Numbered from the stretch's first letter, positions 52,392-62,660 are shown. The stretch: 64,000 bases of DNA from Subtercola frigoramans (GCF_016907385.1 NZ_JAFBBU010000001.1:2294001-2358000), one strand, 5' to 3'. The notes: generated by a model not told the origin, from the letters alone. Made by a program: numbers and translations.

Positions 52392-53223
52392 AGTCTGCTC
52401 CGAGGTTCGACAGGCTCTCTTCTGACCAGGTCTCTGCCGTCCAGCGGAGCGTCAGTTCGCCGAGTGGTTCGAGCTGCTCGAACGACACGGCCGAGCGCCG
52501 ATACAGCTCCAGAACCGCGAGAAACCGTGCGACGACGACGCCCTTCTCGACGATTCCCGCGATCAGGCGCTGGAAGGTCACCGGCTCGCCGCCCCGCAGC
52601 ATCACGACGACGTGCGCTGCCTGCTCTCGAATGCTGACGAGCGGCGCGTGCAGGTGTTCGAGCCCCACGACAGGAACCTCGCGTGGCGTCAGCGCGAGCA
52701 TCGCCAGTGCAGCGAAATCGTCGGCACTGAGCGTCCACACCAGGTCGGGGGCGCTCTGCCGGTACTTCTCTTCGAGCCGCACCGCCCTCGCGTGCCGGCC
52801 CGTCTCCTCGTCAAAGTGGGAGCTGAACCAGGCCGAGACCTGTTTGAAGGCGCGGTACTGCAGAAGCCTGGCAAACAGCAGGTCACGGGCCTCGAGCAGC
52901 GCCACATCTTCGGCGTCGACCAGCTCACCCTGCGGCAACAGCCCCACGATCTTCAAATCGAGCAGGGTTGCGGCCACCACCAGGAATTCGGATGCTCGTT
53001 CCAGCTCCTCCTCGGAGTCGAGGTCCTTGAGGTAGCTGATGAACTCATCGGTCACCACACTCAGCGCGATGTCGGTGATGTCGACCTCGTGCTTCGAGAT
53101 CAGCGACAGCAGGAGGTCGAACGGGCCCTCGAAGTTCGAGAGGCGCAGCGAGAAGCCGCTGGGCGCGGAGCCCGAGGCCTCACCGAAACTCTGTGCGTCA
53201 GGAGATTCGCCGTCGCGAATCAT
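52381..53223 (-). CDS. scpA: Segregation and condensation protein A
   Basis: The 280 aa protein starts at ATG 53223; the frame further upstream is non-coding shadow of parA. Kleisin signature: LRLSNFEGPFDLLLSLISKHEVDITDIAL and C-terminal FLAVLELYRRSAVSFEQLEPLGELTLRW. It bridges the SMC heads together with ScpB. Confidence 0.95.
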   Translation of the reverse strand: MIRDGESPDAQSFGEASGSAPSGFSLRLSNFEGPFDLLLSLISKHEVDITDIALSVVTDEFISYLKDLDSEEELERASEFLVVAATLLDLKIVGLLPQGELVDAEDVALLEARDLLFARLLQYRAFKQVSAWFSSHFDEETGRHARAVRLEEKYRQSAPDLVWTLSADDFAALAMLALTPREVPVVGLEHLHAPLVSIREQAAHVVVMLRGGEPVTFQRLIAGIVEKGVVVARFLAVLELYRRSAVSFEQLEPLGELTLRWTAETWSEESLSNLGADYDN

Positions 53224-53287
53224 TGTCGGACTCTGACCGCGACCTGGTGCCGAGGCCCGCCCGCGCCCGGTCGTGAGGGGCAGCGCC

Positions 53288-54184
53288 CTAGGCGACCGCG
53301 CCACGGAAGACCAATTCGCGCGCAAGCTGTCGATACGCGTTCGCGGCAGGATGATCGGGCGCGAATTGCGTGATCGGAGTACCAGACACGCTCGCGTCAG
53401 GGAACTTGATCGTGCGACCGATGACCGTCTCGAGCACGTCGGTTCCGAAAGCGTCGACAACACGCTGCATCACCTCGCGCGAGTGCAGGGTGCGCGAGTC
53501 GTACATGGTGGCGAGGATTCCGTCGAGTTTGATGGCGGGGTTCAGCCGGTCGCGGACCTTCTCGATCGTCTCGACGAGCAGCGCCACGCCGCGGAGGGCG
53601 AAGAACTCGCACTCCAGCGGAATCAGCACGCCATGGCTCGCCGTCAGCGCGTTCACCGTCAGGAGCCCGAGCGAGGGCTGGCAGTCGATCAGGATGACGT
53701 CGTACTCATCGGAGACCTTGCGGAGCACCCTGGCGAGGATCGTCTCGCGGGCGACCTCGTTGATGAGGTGCACTTCGGCGGCTGAGAGGTCGATGTTGGC
53801 CGGAATGATGTCGAAGTTCGGCACGCTGGTCGTCTTGATGGCGTCGTGCGGGTCTTTGGCCGTGCCGAGCAGCAGGTCGTAGATGGTGAGTCCGTCATGC
53901 GTGTCGACCCCGAGGCCCGCCGACAGGGCACCCTGTGGGTCGAAGTCGATGGCAAGAACCCTGCGGCCGTCTTCGGCGAGTGTTGCGCCCAGGTTCACGG
54001 TCGTCGTGGTCTTGCCGACGCCGCCCTTCTGGTTGCAGAGCGAGATGATGCGCGCAGGGCCGTGGCTCGTGAGCGGAGCGGGCTTCGGAAACTGCCTCAA
54101 CGGCCGACCGGTCGGGCCGAGAACGGGCGACTCAAGGCCCGGCAACTCGGCGGCAAGGCTGTTCTTCTTCGCCGTCACAGGCAC
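53288..54184 (-). CDS. parA: ParA-family chromosome partition ATPase
   Basis: The 298 aa protein has deviant Walker A SLCNQKGGVGKTTTTVNLG, VLAIDFDPQGALSAGLG and VILIDCQPSLGLLTVNAL. It is an orphan ParA beside scpA, as usual in actinobacteria; no ParB gene follows. Confidence 0.95.
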   Translation of the reverse strand: MPVTAKKNSLAAELPGLESPVLGPTGRPLRQFPKPAPLTSHGPARIISLCNQKGGVGKTTTTVNLGATLAEDGRRVLAIDFDPQGALSAGLGVDTHDGLTIYDLLLGTAKDPHDAIKTTSVPNFDIIPANIDLSAAEVHLINEVARETILARVLRKVSDEYDVILIDCQPSLGLLTVNALTASHGVLIPLECEFFALRGVALLVETIEKVRDRLNPAIKLDGILATMYDSRTLHSREVMQRVVDAFGTDVLETVIGRTIKFPDASVSGTPITQFAPDHPAANAYRQLARELVFRGAVA

Positions 54185-54287
54185 TGCTCCTTACTCGCCC
54201 CGACCTCTCCCAGGGCGGTACTGCGATTCTATGGCCCGCGGGCACCCGAGCAGTGGAGGTGCGCCAGCGTGTGAGACACCGGCACGT

Positions 54288-55298
54288 TCACCCTCGGGCT
54301 CGAGGATGCGCGCTCTGGTACATGTCACGGAGCGTATCGGCCGTGACATGGGTGTAGATCTGCGTTGTCGTCACCGAGGAATGCCCCAGCAGTTCCTGAA
54401 CAACCCGCACGTCGGCGCCACCGGCGATCAGGTGTGTGGCGAAGGAATGCCGGAATGTGTGCGGCGAGATGTGCTGTTCGAGCCCCGCACGCCTGGCGGC
54501 CGACTGGATGATCAGCCAGGCCCCCTGGCGACTCAATCTGTCGCCCCGCAGCCCCAGAAAGAGCGCCGGCGTCGACCGGCCACGGGCCGAGTACAGCGGT
54601 CGCACACGCACCGAATATGTCTGCAGTGCTGCCCGGGCGAAACTCCCGACCGGAACGAGACGCTGCTTGCTGCCCTTGCCCACGACCCGCACGAAATCCG
54701 AATCGTCGGGAACGTCATCGACATTGAGTGCGACGATCTCCGAGATCCGCGCTCCCGTCGCATAGAGCAACTCGAGCAGTGCGCGGTCACGGAGTGAAGC
54801 GGGGTCGTCGCCCCCCGTCGCCTCGAGGAGCGAGGTCATCTGCTCGATCGAGATGGCCTTGGGCAGCTTCGTGCCGAGCTTCGGGGGCTTCACTTCCCGT
54901 GCCACATTGTTCGAGACGACGCCTTCTTCGGCGAGGAATTTGTGCAGGCCGCGTACCGACGAGGTGATGCGGGCGACCGACGACGGCGCGAGGCGCACCG
55001 GCGCAGCCGCTTCCGTTACCCCCCCTGCAACGCCCACAGGACCAGCTGCCAGGGAATCGCCTTCCACGGGCACTTTCACAACAGGCACCGCCGAGACCAG
55101 CTGACGGGTGAAGGCACCGATCTGGGCCTCCCCGACGCTCTCGATACCCGTCACGCCCTGAGCCTCGAGCCACCTGGAGTATCGCGCGAGGTCGCGGCGG
55201 TAGGCCGCGAGTGTATTGGCCGACAGGCCGCGCTCGATCGCCAGGTGCCGGAGATATCCGTCGATCAGAACCTCGAGCGGCGTTCTTTCGGTCGGCAT
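54288..55298 (-). CDS. xerD: Site-specific tyrosine recombinase XerD
   Basis: The 336 aa protein has the catalytic set R (YATGARISEIVAL), HTFRHSFATHL, GH (LLGHSS) and Y (TTTQIYTHV). It resolves chromosome dimers. ATG 55298 is chosen; the upstream frame overlaps the NUDIX gene. A Pro/Val/Gly/Ala-rich insertion (VPVEGDSLAAGPVGVAGGV) of about 30 residues lies between helices of the core-binding domain, making it longer than the usual 300 residues. Confidence 0.95.
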   Translation of the reverse strand: MPTERTPLEVLIDGYLRHLAIERGLSANTLAAYRRDLARYSRWLEAQGVTGIESVGEAQIGAFTRQLVSAVPVVKVPVEGDSLAAGPVGVAGGVTEAAAPVRLAPSSVARITSSVRGLHKFLAEEGVVSNNVAREVKPPKLGTKLPKAISIEQMTSLLEATGGDDPASLRDRALLELLYATGARISEIVALNVDDVPDDSDFVRVVGKGSKQRLVPVGSFARAALQTYSVRVRPLYSARGRSTPALFLGLRGDRLSRQGAWLIIQSAARRAGLEQHISPHTFRHSFATHLIAGGADVRVVQELLGHSSVTTTQIYTHVTADTLRDMYQSAHPRARG

Positions 55299-55363
55299 TG
55301 TCGGCGGCAGGCTCTGGGCGACGGTTTCGGGTATCGGCGGTCGGGCTCGTCGAGGCGCGTGTG

Positions 55364-56041
55364 TCAGCTGGCGGCCGGGTGCAGCCGGGTCCACTCCGGC
55401 CAGGGGGCATCTCCTGGCTGAAGCGAGGTCCAGGCCGACTGGCGCGAGGCGTGGGCGGCCAGCGAGGCGATCACGAGTGACGGGTTCTGGATGCGGCCGG
55501 CGAGTACAGCATCCACGACCTCGTCGAGGCCGACCCAGCGAAGCTCCATGTCGGCTTCTTCATCGGTCCGCTCGAACGTCGTTTCTGTCGCACGCAGCCC
55601 GCGGGCGAGGTAGATGCGAATGAGCTCGTTGTTGCCGCCCGGTGTTGTCGCATAGTCGAGCAGCACGCTCCACTCCGAAGCTTCGAGGTCGGCTTCTTCA
55701 GCCAGTTCACGCTGCGCGCCGACCAGGAAGTCTTCGCCCGTCACATCGAGGAGCCCTGCTGGGATCTCCCATTCGCGACTGCGCACCGGGTGGCGGTACT
55801 GCTTGATGAGCAGCACGCGGTCGTCGTCGTCGAGCGCGAGCACGGCGACGGCACCCGGATGATCGACGAACTCCCTCAGCACGTTCTCGCCGTTGTAGTC
55901 GAAGGTCTCGCTCCGCACGTCCCAGATCTTGCCCGTGAAGACGCGGTCGCTCCGGCTGATCGCCAGGTCGACGGGCTCGTCTGCCAGAACACGGGGAACA
56001 GGGAGAACCTGCTCGTCTGGCGCGATGTTGTCGCTCGTCAC
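55364..56041 (-). CDS. NUDIX hydrolase (ADP-ribose pyrophosphatase type)
   Basis: The 225 aa protein starts at GTG 56041, five bases after the pyrG stop. It has the NUDIX box GLLDVTGEDFLVGAQRELAEEADLEA (G-x5-E-x7-REVxEE-like) and the ADP-ribose pyrophosphatase sequence LLIKQYRHPVRSREWEIPAG. It cleaves ADP-ribose or similar compounds. The pairing with pyrG is common in actinobacteria. Confidence 0.93.
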   Translation of the reverse strand: MTSDNIAPDEQVLPVPRVLADEPVDLAISRSDRVFTGKIWDVRSETFDYNGENVLREFVDHPGAVAVLALDDDDRVLLIKQYRHPVRSREWEIPAGLLDVTGEDFLVGAQRELAEEADLEASEWSVLLDYATTPGGNNELIRIYLARGLRATETTFERTDEEADMELRWVGLDEVVDAVLAGRIQNPSLVIASLAAHASRQSAWTSLQPGDAPWPEWTRLHPAAS

Positions 56042-56045
56042 CGGG

Positions 56046-57782
56046 TCACGCCTCTGCCGCGAAGAGCCGGCTGGCTTCCTGGCGATCGAGTGCGGCGACG
56101 ATGAGACCGTCGAACAGGGGGTGGGCGCGGTTGGGGCGTGAACGCAGCTCCGGGTGCGCCTGGGTGCCGACGTAGTACGGGTGCACCTCGCGGGGCAGCT
56201 CGACGAACTCGACGAGGTGGCCATCGGGCGAGGTGCCGGAGAACCACAGTCCGGCTTCGGCGATCTGGTCACGGTAGTTGTTGTTGACCTCGTAACGGTG
56301 CCGGTGGCGCTCGTCGACCGAAGGCGCTCCGTACAGGTCTTCGACCAGTGAGCCGGGGGCGAGCCTGGCTTCATAGAGGCCCAGGCGCATCGTGCCACCG
56401 AGGTCGCCCCCGGCGATGATGTCGACCTGTTCGGCCATCGTCGCGATCACCGGGAACGGCGTCTCGGGGTTGAACTCACTCGACGACGCGTTGTCGAGGC
56501 CGACGACGTTGCGGGCGTACTCGATCACCATGCACTGGAGGCCCAGGCACAGGCCGAGGCTCGGGATCCCGTTCTCGCGGGCGAATCGCAGCGCACCGAG
56601 TTTGCCCTCAATCCCTCGCACGCCGAACCCGCCCGGCACGCAGATGCCGTCGACGTCAGAGAGCTGCTTGGCTGCCATCTCGGGCGTCTCGCAGTCGTCT
56701 GACGGAATCCACTTGAGCGTGACCTTCGTCTTATGGGCGAACCCGCCGGCACGCAGCGCTTCGGTGACAGACAGATACGCATCAGGAAGGTCGATGTACT
56801 TTCCGACCAGGCCGATCGTCACCTCGTGCTTGGGTTCGTGCACTGCTTCAAGCAGAGTCGACCATCCCGACCAGTCGACGTCGTCGGTCGTGAGGCCGAA
56901 GTGGTCGATGATGTAGGCGTCGAGTCCCTGCTCGTGGAGCATCGTCGGAATGTCGTAGATGCTCGGCACGTCGATCGCGTTGACGACAGCGTCTTCATCG
57001 ACGTCGCACATCAGGGCGATCTTGCGCTTGTTGGATTCTGAAACCGGGCGGTCGCTCCTGAGCACCAGCGCATCCGGCTGGATACCGATCGATCGGAGCG
57101 CGGCAACGGAGTGCTGCGTGGGCTTGGTCTTCTGTTCACCCGAGGCATTCATGAACGGAACCAGCGAGACGTGCACGAAGAAAACATTGCGTCGGCCGAG
57201 CTCGTGGCGCACCTGCCTGGCCGATTCGAGGAACGGCTGCGATTCGATGTCGCCGACCGTGCCACCGATTTCGGTGATGATGACGTCAGGGGCATCTGCT
57301 CCCTGGGCCTGCAGGCGCATTCTGCGCTTGATCTCGTCAGTGATGTGGGGAATGACCTGCACGGTGTCGCCGAGGTACTCGCCGCGCCGCTCTTTGGCGA
57401 TGACCGTCGAGTAGATCTGCCCGGTGGTGACATTTGCCGCCTGGTTGAGGTTGATGTCGAGAAAACGCTCGTAGTGACCGATGTCGAGATCTGTCTCGGC
57501 CCCGTCGTCGGTGACGAAGACCTCACCGTGCTGGAACGGGTTCATCGTTCCCGGGTCGACGTTCAGGTACGGGTCGAGTTTCTGCATCACGACGTGAAGA
57601 CCGCGGGCCGTGAGCAGGTTACCGAGGCTTGCCGCGGTGAGGCCCTTGCCCAGGGAGGAGACGACACCCCCCGTGACGAAGATGTGCTTCGTCAGCTTCG
57701 GCTGCGATTCTGATCCAGAATGAGGCCCCGAATCGAGGTCGGAGGGGGTACTTCTCGGGCTCGCGTTTTGATGATCATCCAC
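56046..57782 (-). CDS. pyrG: CTP synthase
   Basis: The 578 aa protein has the N-terminal synthetase ([42 protein letters not shown]) and the C-terminal glutamine amidotransferase with Cys in [16 protein letters not shown] and His/Glu near AHPELRSRP. It makes CTP from UTP. The acidic 30-residue N-terminal lead is variable. Confidence 0.97.
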   Translation of the reverse strand: MDDHQNASPRSTPSDLDSGPHSGSESQPKLTKHIFVTGGVVSSLGKGLTAASLGNLLTARGLHVVMQKLDPYLNVDPGTMNPFQHGEVFVTDDGAETDLDIGHYERFLDINLNQAANVTTGQIYSTVIAKERRGEYLGDTVQVIPHITDEIKRRMRLQAQGADAPDVIITEIGGTVGDIESQPFLESARQVRHELGRRNVFFVHVSLVPFMNASGEQKTKPTQHSVAALRSIGIQPDALVLRSDRPVSESNKRKIALMCDVDEDAVVNAIDVPSIYDIPTMLHEQGLDAYIIDHFGLTTDDVDWSGWSTLLEAVHEPKHEVTIGLVGKYIDLPDAYLSVTEALRAGGFAHKTKVTLKWIPSDDCETPEMAAKQLSDVDGICVPGGFGVRGIEGKLGALRFARENGIPSLGLCLGLQCMVIEYARNVVGLDNASSSEFNPETPFPVIATMAEQVDIIAGGDLGGTMRLGLYEARLAPGSLVEDLYGAPSVDERHRHRYEVNNNYRDQIAEAGLWFSGTSPDGHLVEFVELPREVHPYYVGTQAHPELRSRPNRAHPLFDGLIVAALDRQEASRLFAAEA

Positions 57783-57803
57783 GGAGTTCCACTCTAACAG
57801 TAC

Positions 57804-59654
57804 CTACGACTGCCACTGCCGCCGCGACTCGGCCGCGAGCTCGATCAGCTCTCTGGCGTGGGCCAGCCCACTCTCGGAATCGGGCAGTCCGGAGAGCAGT
57901 CTGGCCATCTCGGCCACACGTTCTTCGCCCCGGAGTTGCTGAACACTGCTCTCGGTGACGGCACCCTCGCTGTCTTTCACCACAGAGAGATGGTTCGTGG
58001 CGAAGGCTGCGACCTGGGCCAGGTGCGTGACCACGATCACCTGCGAACCGAGAGCCAACCGGGCGAGGCGCCGGCCGATCTCGATTGCCGATGCGCCGCC
58101 CACCCCGGCGTCGACCTCGTCGAAGACGAACGTTGGCACAGGATCAGTCGCGGCGAGAACAACCTCGATGGCGAGCATGATGCGCGAGAGCTCCCCGCCG
58201 GAGGCACCTTTGCCGAGCGGCCGGGGCTCAGCGCCCTCATGGGAAGCGAGGAGGAAGGTCACGGTGTCGCGGCCTGACGGAGTCGGCTCGACCCCTTCGG
58301 TGACCTCGACCATCAGCTGGGACCCGCCCATCGCGAGCGCGGCGAGCTCACCGGAGACAAGCGCGCTGAGCTGCTCTGCGGCGCGAACCCGCCCGGCCGT
58401 CAGCCTGGCCGCAAGGTCGAGAACGAGAGATTCGGCCTCCGAGACAGCGGCAGAGAGTTCATCGATCCGGTCGGAGTCGTTGTCGAGTTCCAGCAGTCGC
58501 GGACCCGCTGAAGCGAAGAATCCGATGACATCGTCGAGCGAGGGGCCGTACTTTCGCGCCAGCACCGAGAGTTCGGCTCGTCGCTCCTGCACATCGTCGA
58601 GCTCGGCCCCACCGTCGGTGTCCAGTTCTGCAAGGTAACTCGAGAGCTGCGTCGAGATCTCGGCAACCAAGAACGATGCACTCGCCAGGGACTCCACGAT
58701 GGGCTCGAGGGCACCGTCGTGCGCACTCACGCGCTCGAGCTGGCGCAGGGCTGAATCGAGCAGGGAAACCGTATCGGGCCGTCCATCGAGTTCGTCGCTT
58801 GAGACTGCCTCCCGCGCCCCGGCAGCAGCGACCCTCAGGTCTTCGAGATTTGTGAGCCTGCTCGCCCGTTCGGCGAGGGCAACGTCTTCGCCGCTCTCGG
58901 GGCCGACGAGCTCGATCTCGGTGACAGCTGTGCGCAGTGCGTCGGCTTCGCGCAGGCGATCCTCCCGCTGCGAGACGAGTTCGTCTCGTTCCCGCCGGAG
59001 TTCCTGCCACCCCCGGAACTCCGCTTCGTACTTCTCAAGAAGTGCGCGGAACTCTGCCCCGGCGAAGCGATCGAGCGCCAGGCGCTGTTGGGTGGATGAT
59101 CGGAGCCTCAGCTGGTCGGACTGGCCATGCACCACCACCAACCGTTCACCGAGCTCACTCAGCACGCCAACCGGCGCACTTCGACCACCCACGATGGCAC
59201 GGCTGCGACCCTCACCCGATACCGACCGCGACAGGATGAGCTCCCCCAGTCGACCGGGACCGGGCTCGCCTGCTCGCGGCCCGTCAGCACCCAGCTCGTC
59301 AACACCGGTTTCGCCTGCACCGAGTTCGTCGATCTGCCCGCCAGCGTCGTTCACCCGGTCGGCGACCGGGCCGACCGTGGGAATCCGCCAGCGACCTTCC
59401 ACCCAGCTCTGGGCACGTCCCACCCGAACCTGGCCTGCCACGGCTCGCTCGCCCATCAGGAGCCCGAGAGCCTGCACCACCATGGTCTTGCCTGCACCGG
59501 TCTCACCGGTCACCGCAGTGAATCCGGGACCCAGCGGAAGCACCGCTTCGGCGATCACACCGAGATCACGGATGGTGATCTCGTCGATCACTCCGCGAAC
59601 CGGGTACACCTCGGGTTCGGGGGTCGTGGAGCTGAAATCGAGTTCTGCACTCAC
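57804..59654 (-). CDS. recN: DNA repair protein RecN
   Basis: The 616 aa SMC-like protein has Walker A VTGETGAGKTMVVQALGLL, signature GKGASGGELSRIMLAIEVV and Walker B FVFDEVDAGVGGASA, flanking a coiled coil. It acts in double-strand break repair. An unusual acidic/Gly insertion with repeated DELGA (QIDELGAGETGVDELGADG, about residue 100) lies in the N-terminal head. GTG 59654 is used; GTG 59591 is possible. Confidence 0.93.
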   Translation of the reverse strand: MSAELDFSSTTPEPEVYPVRGVIDEITIRDLGVIAEAVLPLGPGFTAVTGETGAGKTMVVQALGLLMGERAVAGQVRVGRAQSWVEGRWRIPTVGPVADRVNDAGGQIDELGAGETGVDELGADGPRAGEPGPGRLGELILSRSVSGEGRSRAIVGGRSAPVGVLSELGERLVVVHGQSDQLRLRSSTQQRLALDRFAGAEFRALLEKYEAEFRGWQELRRERDELVSQREDRLREADALRTAVTEIELVGPESGEDVALAERASRLTNLEDLRVAAAGAREAVSSDELDGRPDTVSLLDSALRQLERVSAHDGALEPIVESLASASFLVAEISTQLSSYLAELDTDGGAELDDVQERRAELSVLARKYGPSLDDVIGFFASAGPRLLELDNDSDRIDELSAAVSEAESLVLDLAARLTAGRVRAAEQLSALVSGELAALAMGGSQLMVEVTEGVEPTPSGRDTVTFLLASHEGAEPRPLGKGASGGELSRIMLAIEVVLAATDPVPTFVFDEVDAGVGGASAIEIGRRLARLALGSQVIVVTHLAQVAAFATNHLSVVKDSEGAVTESSVQQLRGEERVAEMARLLSGLPDSESGLAHARELIELAAESRRQWQS

Positions 59655-59674
59655 GTCGGTCTGGCGCACGCGCC

Positions 59675-60592
59675 TCACTCCCCGCGCCTCACGGGGCCAC
59701 GCCAACCTTCGACGGGCAGGGCGAACTTCTGTACGAGCCTGTCGGAGAACGGCCCGTGGGTGAGCCGGGCCAGGCGCACCGGCACCGCCGAGCGCCGTGA
59801 CTCGACTCGTGACCCACTCGGGAGGTCGAACCCCCGACGACCATCACACCAGAGCACGCCCGCCCCCGGCGCACGTTCGAGGAGCTCCACGGCGAGAACG
59901 GATTCCGGCCCGATCACGAGCGCTCGGGAGAACAGGGCGTGTGGGCTGAGGGGAACGAACAGCAGCGCGTCAAGGCTCGGCCACACGATCGGCCCTCCTG
60001 CCGAGAACGAGTAGGCCGTCGAGCCAGTGGGTGTCGCCATCACCACTCCATCACAACCGAACGACGAGAGAGGGCGTCCATCGACCTCGATGACCACCTC
60101 GATCATGCGTTCCCGGCTGGCCTTCTCGACCGTGGCCTCATTGAGAGCCCAGTCTTCGTAGATCACCTCGTCACCGCTGGTCACCACAATGTCGAGAGTC
60201 ATACGCTCTTCGACGATGTAGTCGCCAGAGAGCACCCGCTCGACCGACTCGGTCAGGTCTTCGCGCTCGCTCTCGGCGAGGAAGCCCACGTGGCCGAGGT
60301 TCACGCCCAGCAGCGGCACCGAGCACCCGCGAACCACCTCGGCTGCACGCAGGATGGTGCCGTCGCCGCCGAGAACGATCACGAGTTCGAGGTCTCCGAG
60401 TTCGACACCGTCACCCAGCACCCCGATCACGCTGGGGTCGGTGAGCCGCGCGGAGATGTCGGCTAGGTCGCTGGGAGCCAGCACAGGAACGACACCCGAA
60501 GCGACAAGCTGGTCGCACACCCGGATGGCCGCTTCGACCGAATCCCGCCGGCCGGTGTGCAGCACGACGAGAATGTAGCGGGATCGTGTCAC
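59675..60592 (-). CDS. nadK: NAD kinase
   Basis: The 305 aa protein has the family motif VLGGDGTILRAAEV and the second motif MATPTGSTAYSFSAGGP. It phosphorylates NAD to NADP. It overlaps tlyA by 4 bases in the tlyA-nadK-recN operon. Confidence 0.96.
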   Translation of the reverse strand: MTRSRYILVVLHTGRRDSVEAAIRVCDQLVASGVVPVLAPSDLADISARLTDPSVIGVLGDGVELGDLELVIVLGGDGTILRAAEVVRGCSVPLLGVNLGHVGFLAESEREDLTESVERVLSGDYIVEERMTLDIVVTSGDEVIYEDWALNEATVEKASRERMIEVVIEVDGRPLSSFGCDGVVMATPTGSTAYSFSAGGPIVWPSLDALLFVPLSPHALFSRALVIGPESVLAVELLERAPGAGVLWCDGRRGFDLPSGSRVESRRSAVPVRLARLTHGPFSDRLVQKFALPVEGWRGPVRRGE

Positions 60593-61452
60593 GGGGTGTG
60601 TGCTCCTGAAAGGTCAAAGACGACGTTCAACCATTCTGTCGGATTGCTGCCGGCAGTTGCGCTGAGCCAGACGAGATACTCGTGATTCCCAGCGTTCCCG
60701 AGAACTGGGGAGGAGATGATGCCCGCCGTACCGAGACCGAGGTCGAAAGCCGCCCACAACACCGCCGAAATGGCGTCAGCCCGCAGCCCTGCGTTCCGCA
60801 CGACACCTTCCCGGATGCCCGTGCGACCGACCTCGAACTGCGGCTTGATCAGCAGGACGAAGTCCGCGCCGTCTGCGGCGACCGAGACTAGCGCCGGCAG
60901 CACTGTCGTCAGAGAGATGAAGGAGAGATCTGCGACGACGAGGGCGGGAGCATCCGTCACCCCAGAGACCGCAGCGAGCGATTCCGGGGTCGCATACCGG
61001 ATGTTGTACCCCTCGACGACGCTCACCCGAGGGTCAGCGGAGACGACCGGCGACAACTGGCCGTGCCCCACATCGGCGGAGATCACCTTCGATACGCCCC
61101 GTTCGAGCAACACCTGGCTGAACCCTCCGGTCGAGGCACCGGCATCGAGTGCAATACGACCGGCCACGACGACCGCAGCGAAAGCATCGAGCGCGGCGAC
61201 CAGCTTGCCCGCACCCCTGCTGACATACTGGTCGTCCCCTTCGACGCGTAATTCCTGGCCGGCATTCACGCGCGCCGACGGCTTCACAATGACGACGCCG
61301 TCCACGCTGACCAGGCCGTCGGCGATCAGCTGGGCCGCCTGGTTGCGTGAGCGCGCCAGGCCGCTCGTGGTCAGCGCAGAATCCAGCCGCGACGAGACGA
61401 GTGCCTCATCGTGTTCGTCACGGGGTTCTTCGCTGAAGGTGTCGTCAACCAC
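60589..61452 (-). CDS. tlyA: TlyA-type 16S/23S rRNA 2'-O-methyltransferase
   Basis: The 287 aa protein has an S4 domain (VSSRLDSALTTSGLARSRNQAAQLIADGLVSVDG) and an FtsJ-like methyltransferase domain (ALDAGASTGGFSQVLLERGVSKV, VVADLSFISL, LIKPQFEVGR). It methylates rRNA; in mycobacteria the loss gives capreomycin resistance. GTG 61452 overlaps the small upstream ORF by 8 bases; an ATG at 61512 is less likely. Confidence 0.93.
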   Translation of the reverse strand: MVDDTFSEEPRDEHDEALVSSRLDSALTTSGLARSRNQAAQLIADGLVSVDGVVIVKPSARVNAGQELRVEGDDQYVSRGAGKLVAALDAFAAVVVAGRIALDAGASTGGFSQVLLERGVSKVISADVGHGQLSPVVSADPRVSVVEGYNIRYATPESLAAVSGVTDAPALVVADLSFISLTTVLPALVSVAADGADFVLLIKPQFEVGRTGIREGVVRNAGLRADAISAVLWAAFDLGLGTAGIISSPVLGNAGNHEYLVWLSATAGSNPTEWLNVVFDLSGAHTP

Positions 61453-61609
61453 GGGTTGCCGCGACGTCTCCACCTTCGAGCCGGATGCGCAGTTCATCAT
61501 GCAGCTGAACATACGCCGCCGCGCGCGCCTCCAACGGCTGGTCTTCGATCAGCCCGAGCCGCGGCAGCAGCGTGCCCTGACCGGTGGGTTCATTCGCATC
61601 TGACGTCAC
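61445..61609 (-). CDS. Small conserved protein upstream of tlyA
   Basis: A 54 aa ORF starts at GTG 61609 and ends in TGA at 61445-61447. Product: VTSDANEPTGQGTLLPRLGL, then IEDQPLEARAAAYVQLHDEL, then RIRLEGGDVAATRG. Small proteins of this kind lie between the HAD phosphatase and tlyA in related actinobacteria. Function unknown. It overlaps tlyA by 8 bases, so coupling is likely. Confidence 0.7.
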   Translation of the reverse strand: MTSDANEPTGQGTLLPRLGLIEDQPLEARAAAYVQLHDELRIRLEGGDVAATRG

Positions 61610-61631
61610 GCTCCAAGGCTACCCGCGCGTT

Positions 61632-62660
61632 TCAGCTATAGAGTTCAGGCGCTACGCTGAGGCCATAAATCGGGCGACCGGATGCCCAGAGCAGGCTGCA
61701 TGCGGCCCTCAGCCGGTTGATCCCCGAGTCACCAGCCTTCGCAATCTCGAGACTGTTCCCCCGAAGGCGTATGACGGCCGTGCCCGCGGTGGCCGAGAGG
61801 AGGTCGTCTGCAACCTGCACGTCGGGGTAGGGCTCGAACAACCCGCGCAGGTCGTCGAGGATGAAGGTGGGCCGGGAATCCTTGTCGGCGGCGAGCAGCT
61901 GCTTCGGGCCATCGATGCCGGTGAGCACCTGCACGGATCGCATTCCCGCACGGTTCGCACCGATGATGTCGGTGTCGAGGCGGTCGCCGATGAAGAGGGG
62001 GTTCTCCGCTCCAAAGCGAGCCACGGCTGCGTCGAAGATCGCCTTCTCGGGCTTTCCGCCGACGACGGGCAGGATGCCCACAGCGGTATGAACCGCAGAG
62101 ACGAGTGTGCCGTTGCCCGGTGCGATGCCGCCCTCGACAGGAATGGTCCAGTCGGTGTTCGTGGCCACCCACGGAATTCCTCGGTGGAGTGCAAAACTGG
62201 CCTGAGCGAGGTCCTTCCAGCCCACATCAGGCGAAAAGCCCTGAATGACGGCCGCGGGCAGGTCATCCGCCTGCCGTGTGACAGTGAACCCCGCTCTCTC
62301 GACCTCACTGGTCAACCCGATACCTCCGACAACCAGGATCGTCGATCCGGCGGGCACCAGCCCCGAAAGCAGTCGGACGGCCGCCTGTGGACTCGTCACG
62401 ACATCAGCGGCACCAACCGAAAGACCGAAACTGGAGAGGTGTTCAGCGACCTGCGCGTCTGTTCGCGATGCGTTGTTCGTGATGTAGCCCACGCGGACTC
62501 CGGAACCCGCAGCGCGGCTCAGAGCACCGACGGCGTGGTCGATTGCACCTTTGCCCTTGTAGACCACTCCGTCGAGGTCGGCGAGCAGAACATCCACACC
62601 ATCGATCGGGGCTGCACGCAGCCCTGCGTCATTCCCCTTCTTCGTGAACAGTGCCACCAT
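61632..62660 (-). CDS. HAD-superfamily phosphatase (NagD/PGP type)
   Basis: The 342 aa protein has motif I LLADLDGVVYKG, motif II YITNNASRT and motif IV IGDRLDTDIIGANRAGM, the NagD/phosphoglycolate phosphatase class with a C2 cap. The substrate is not certain (2-phosphoglycolate or other sugar phosphates). It overlaps the TPR gene by 32 bases. Confidence 0.92.
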   Translation of the reverse strand: MVALFTKKGNDAGLRAAPIDGVDVLLADLDGVVYKGKGAIDHAVGALSRAAGSGVRVGYITNNASRTDAQVAEHLSSFGLSVGAADVVTSPQAAVRLLSGLVPAGSTILVVGGIGLTSEVERAGFTVTRQADDLPAAVIQGFSPDVGWKDLAQASFALHRGIPWVATNTDWTIPVEGGIAPGNGTLVSAVHTAVGILPVVGGKPEKAIFDAAVARFGAENPLFIGDRLDTDIIGANRAGMRSVQVLTGIDGPKQLLAADKDSRPTFILDDLRGLFEPYPDVQVADDLLSATAGTAVIRLRGNSLEIAKAGDSGINRLRAACSLLWASGRPIYGLSVAPELYS

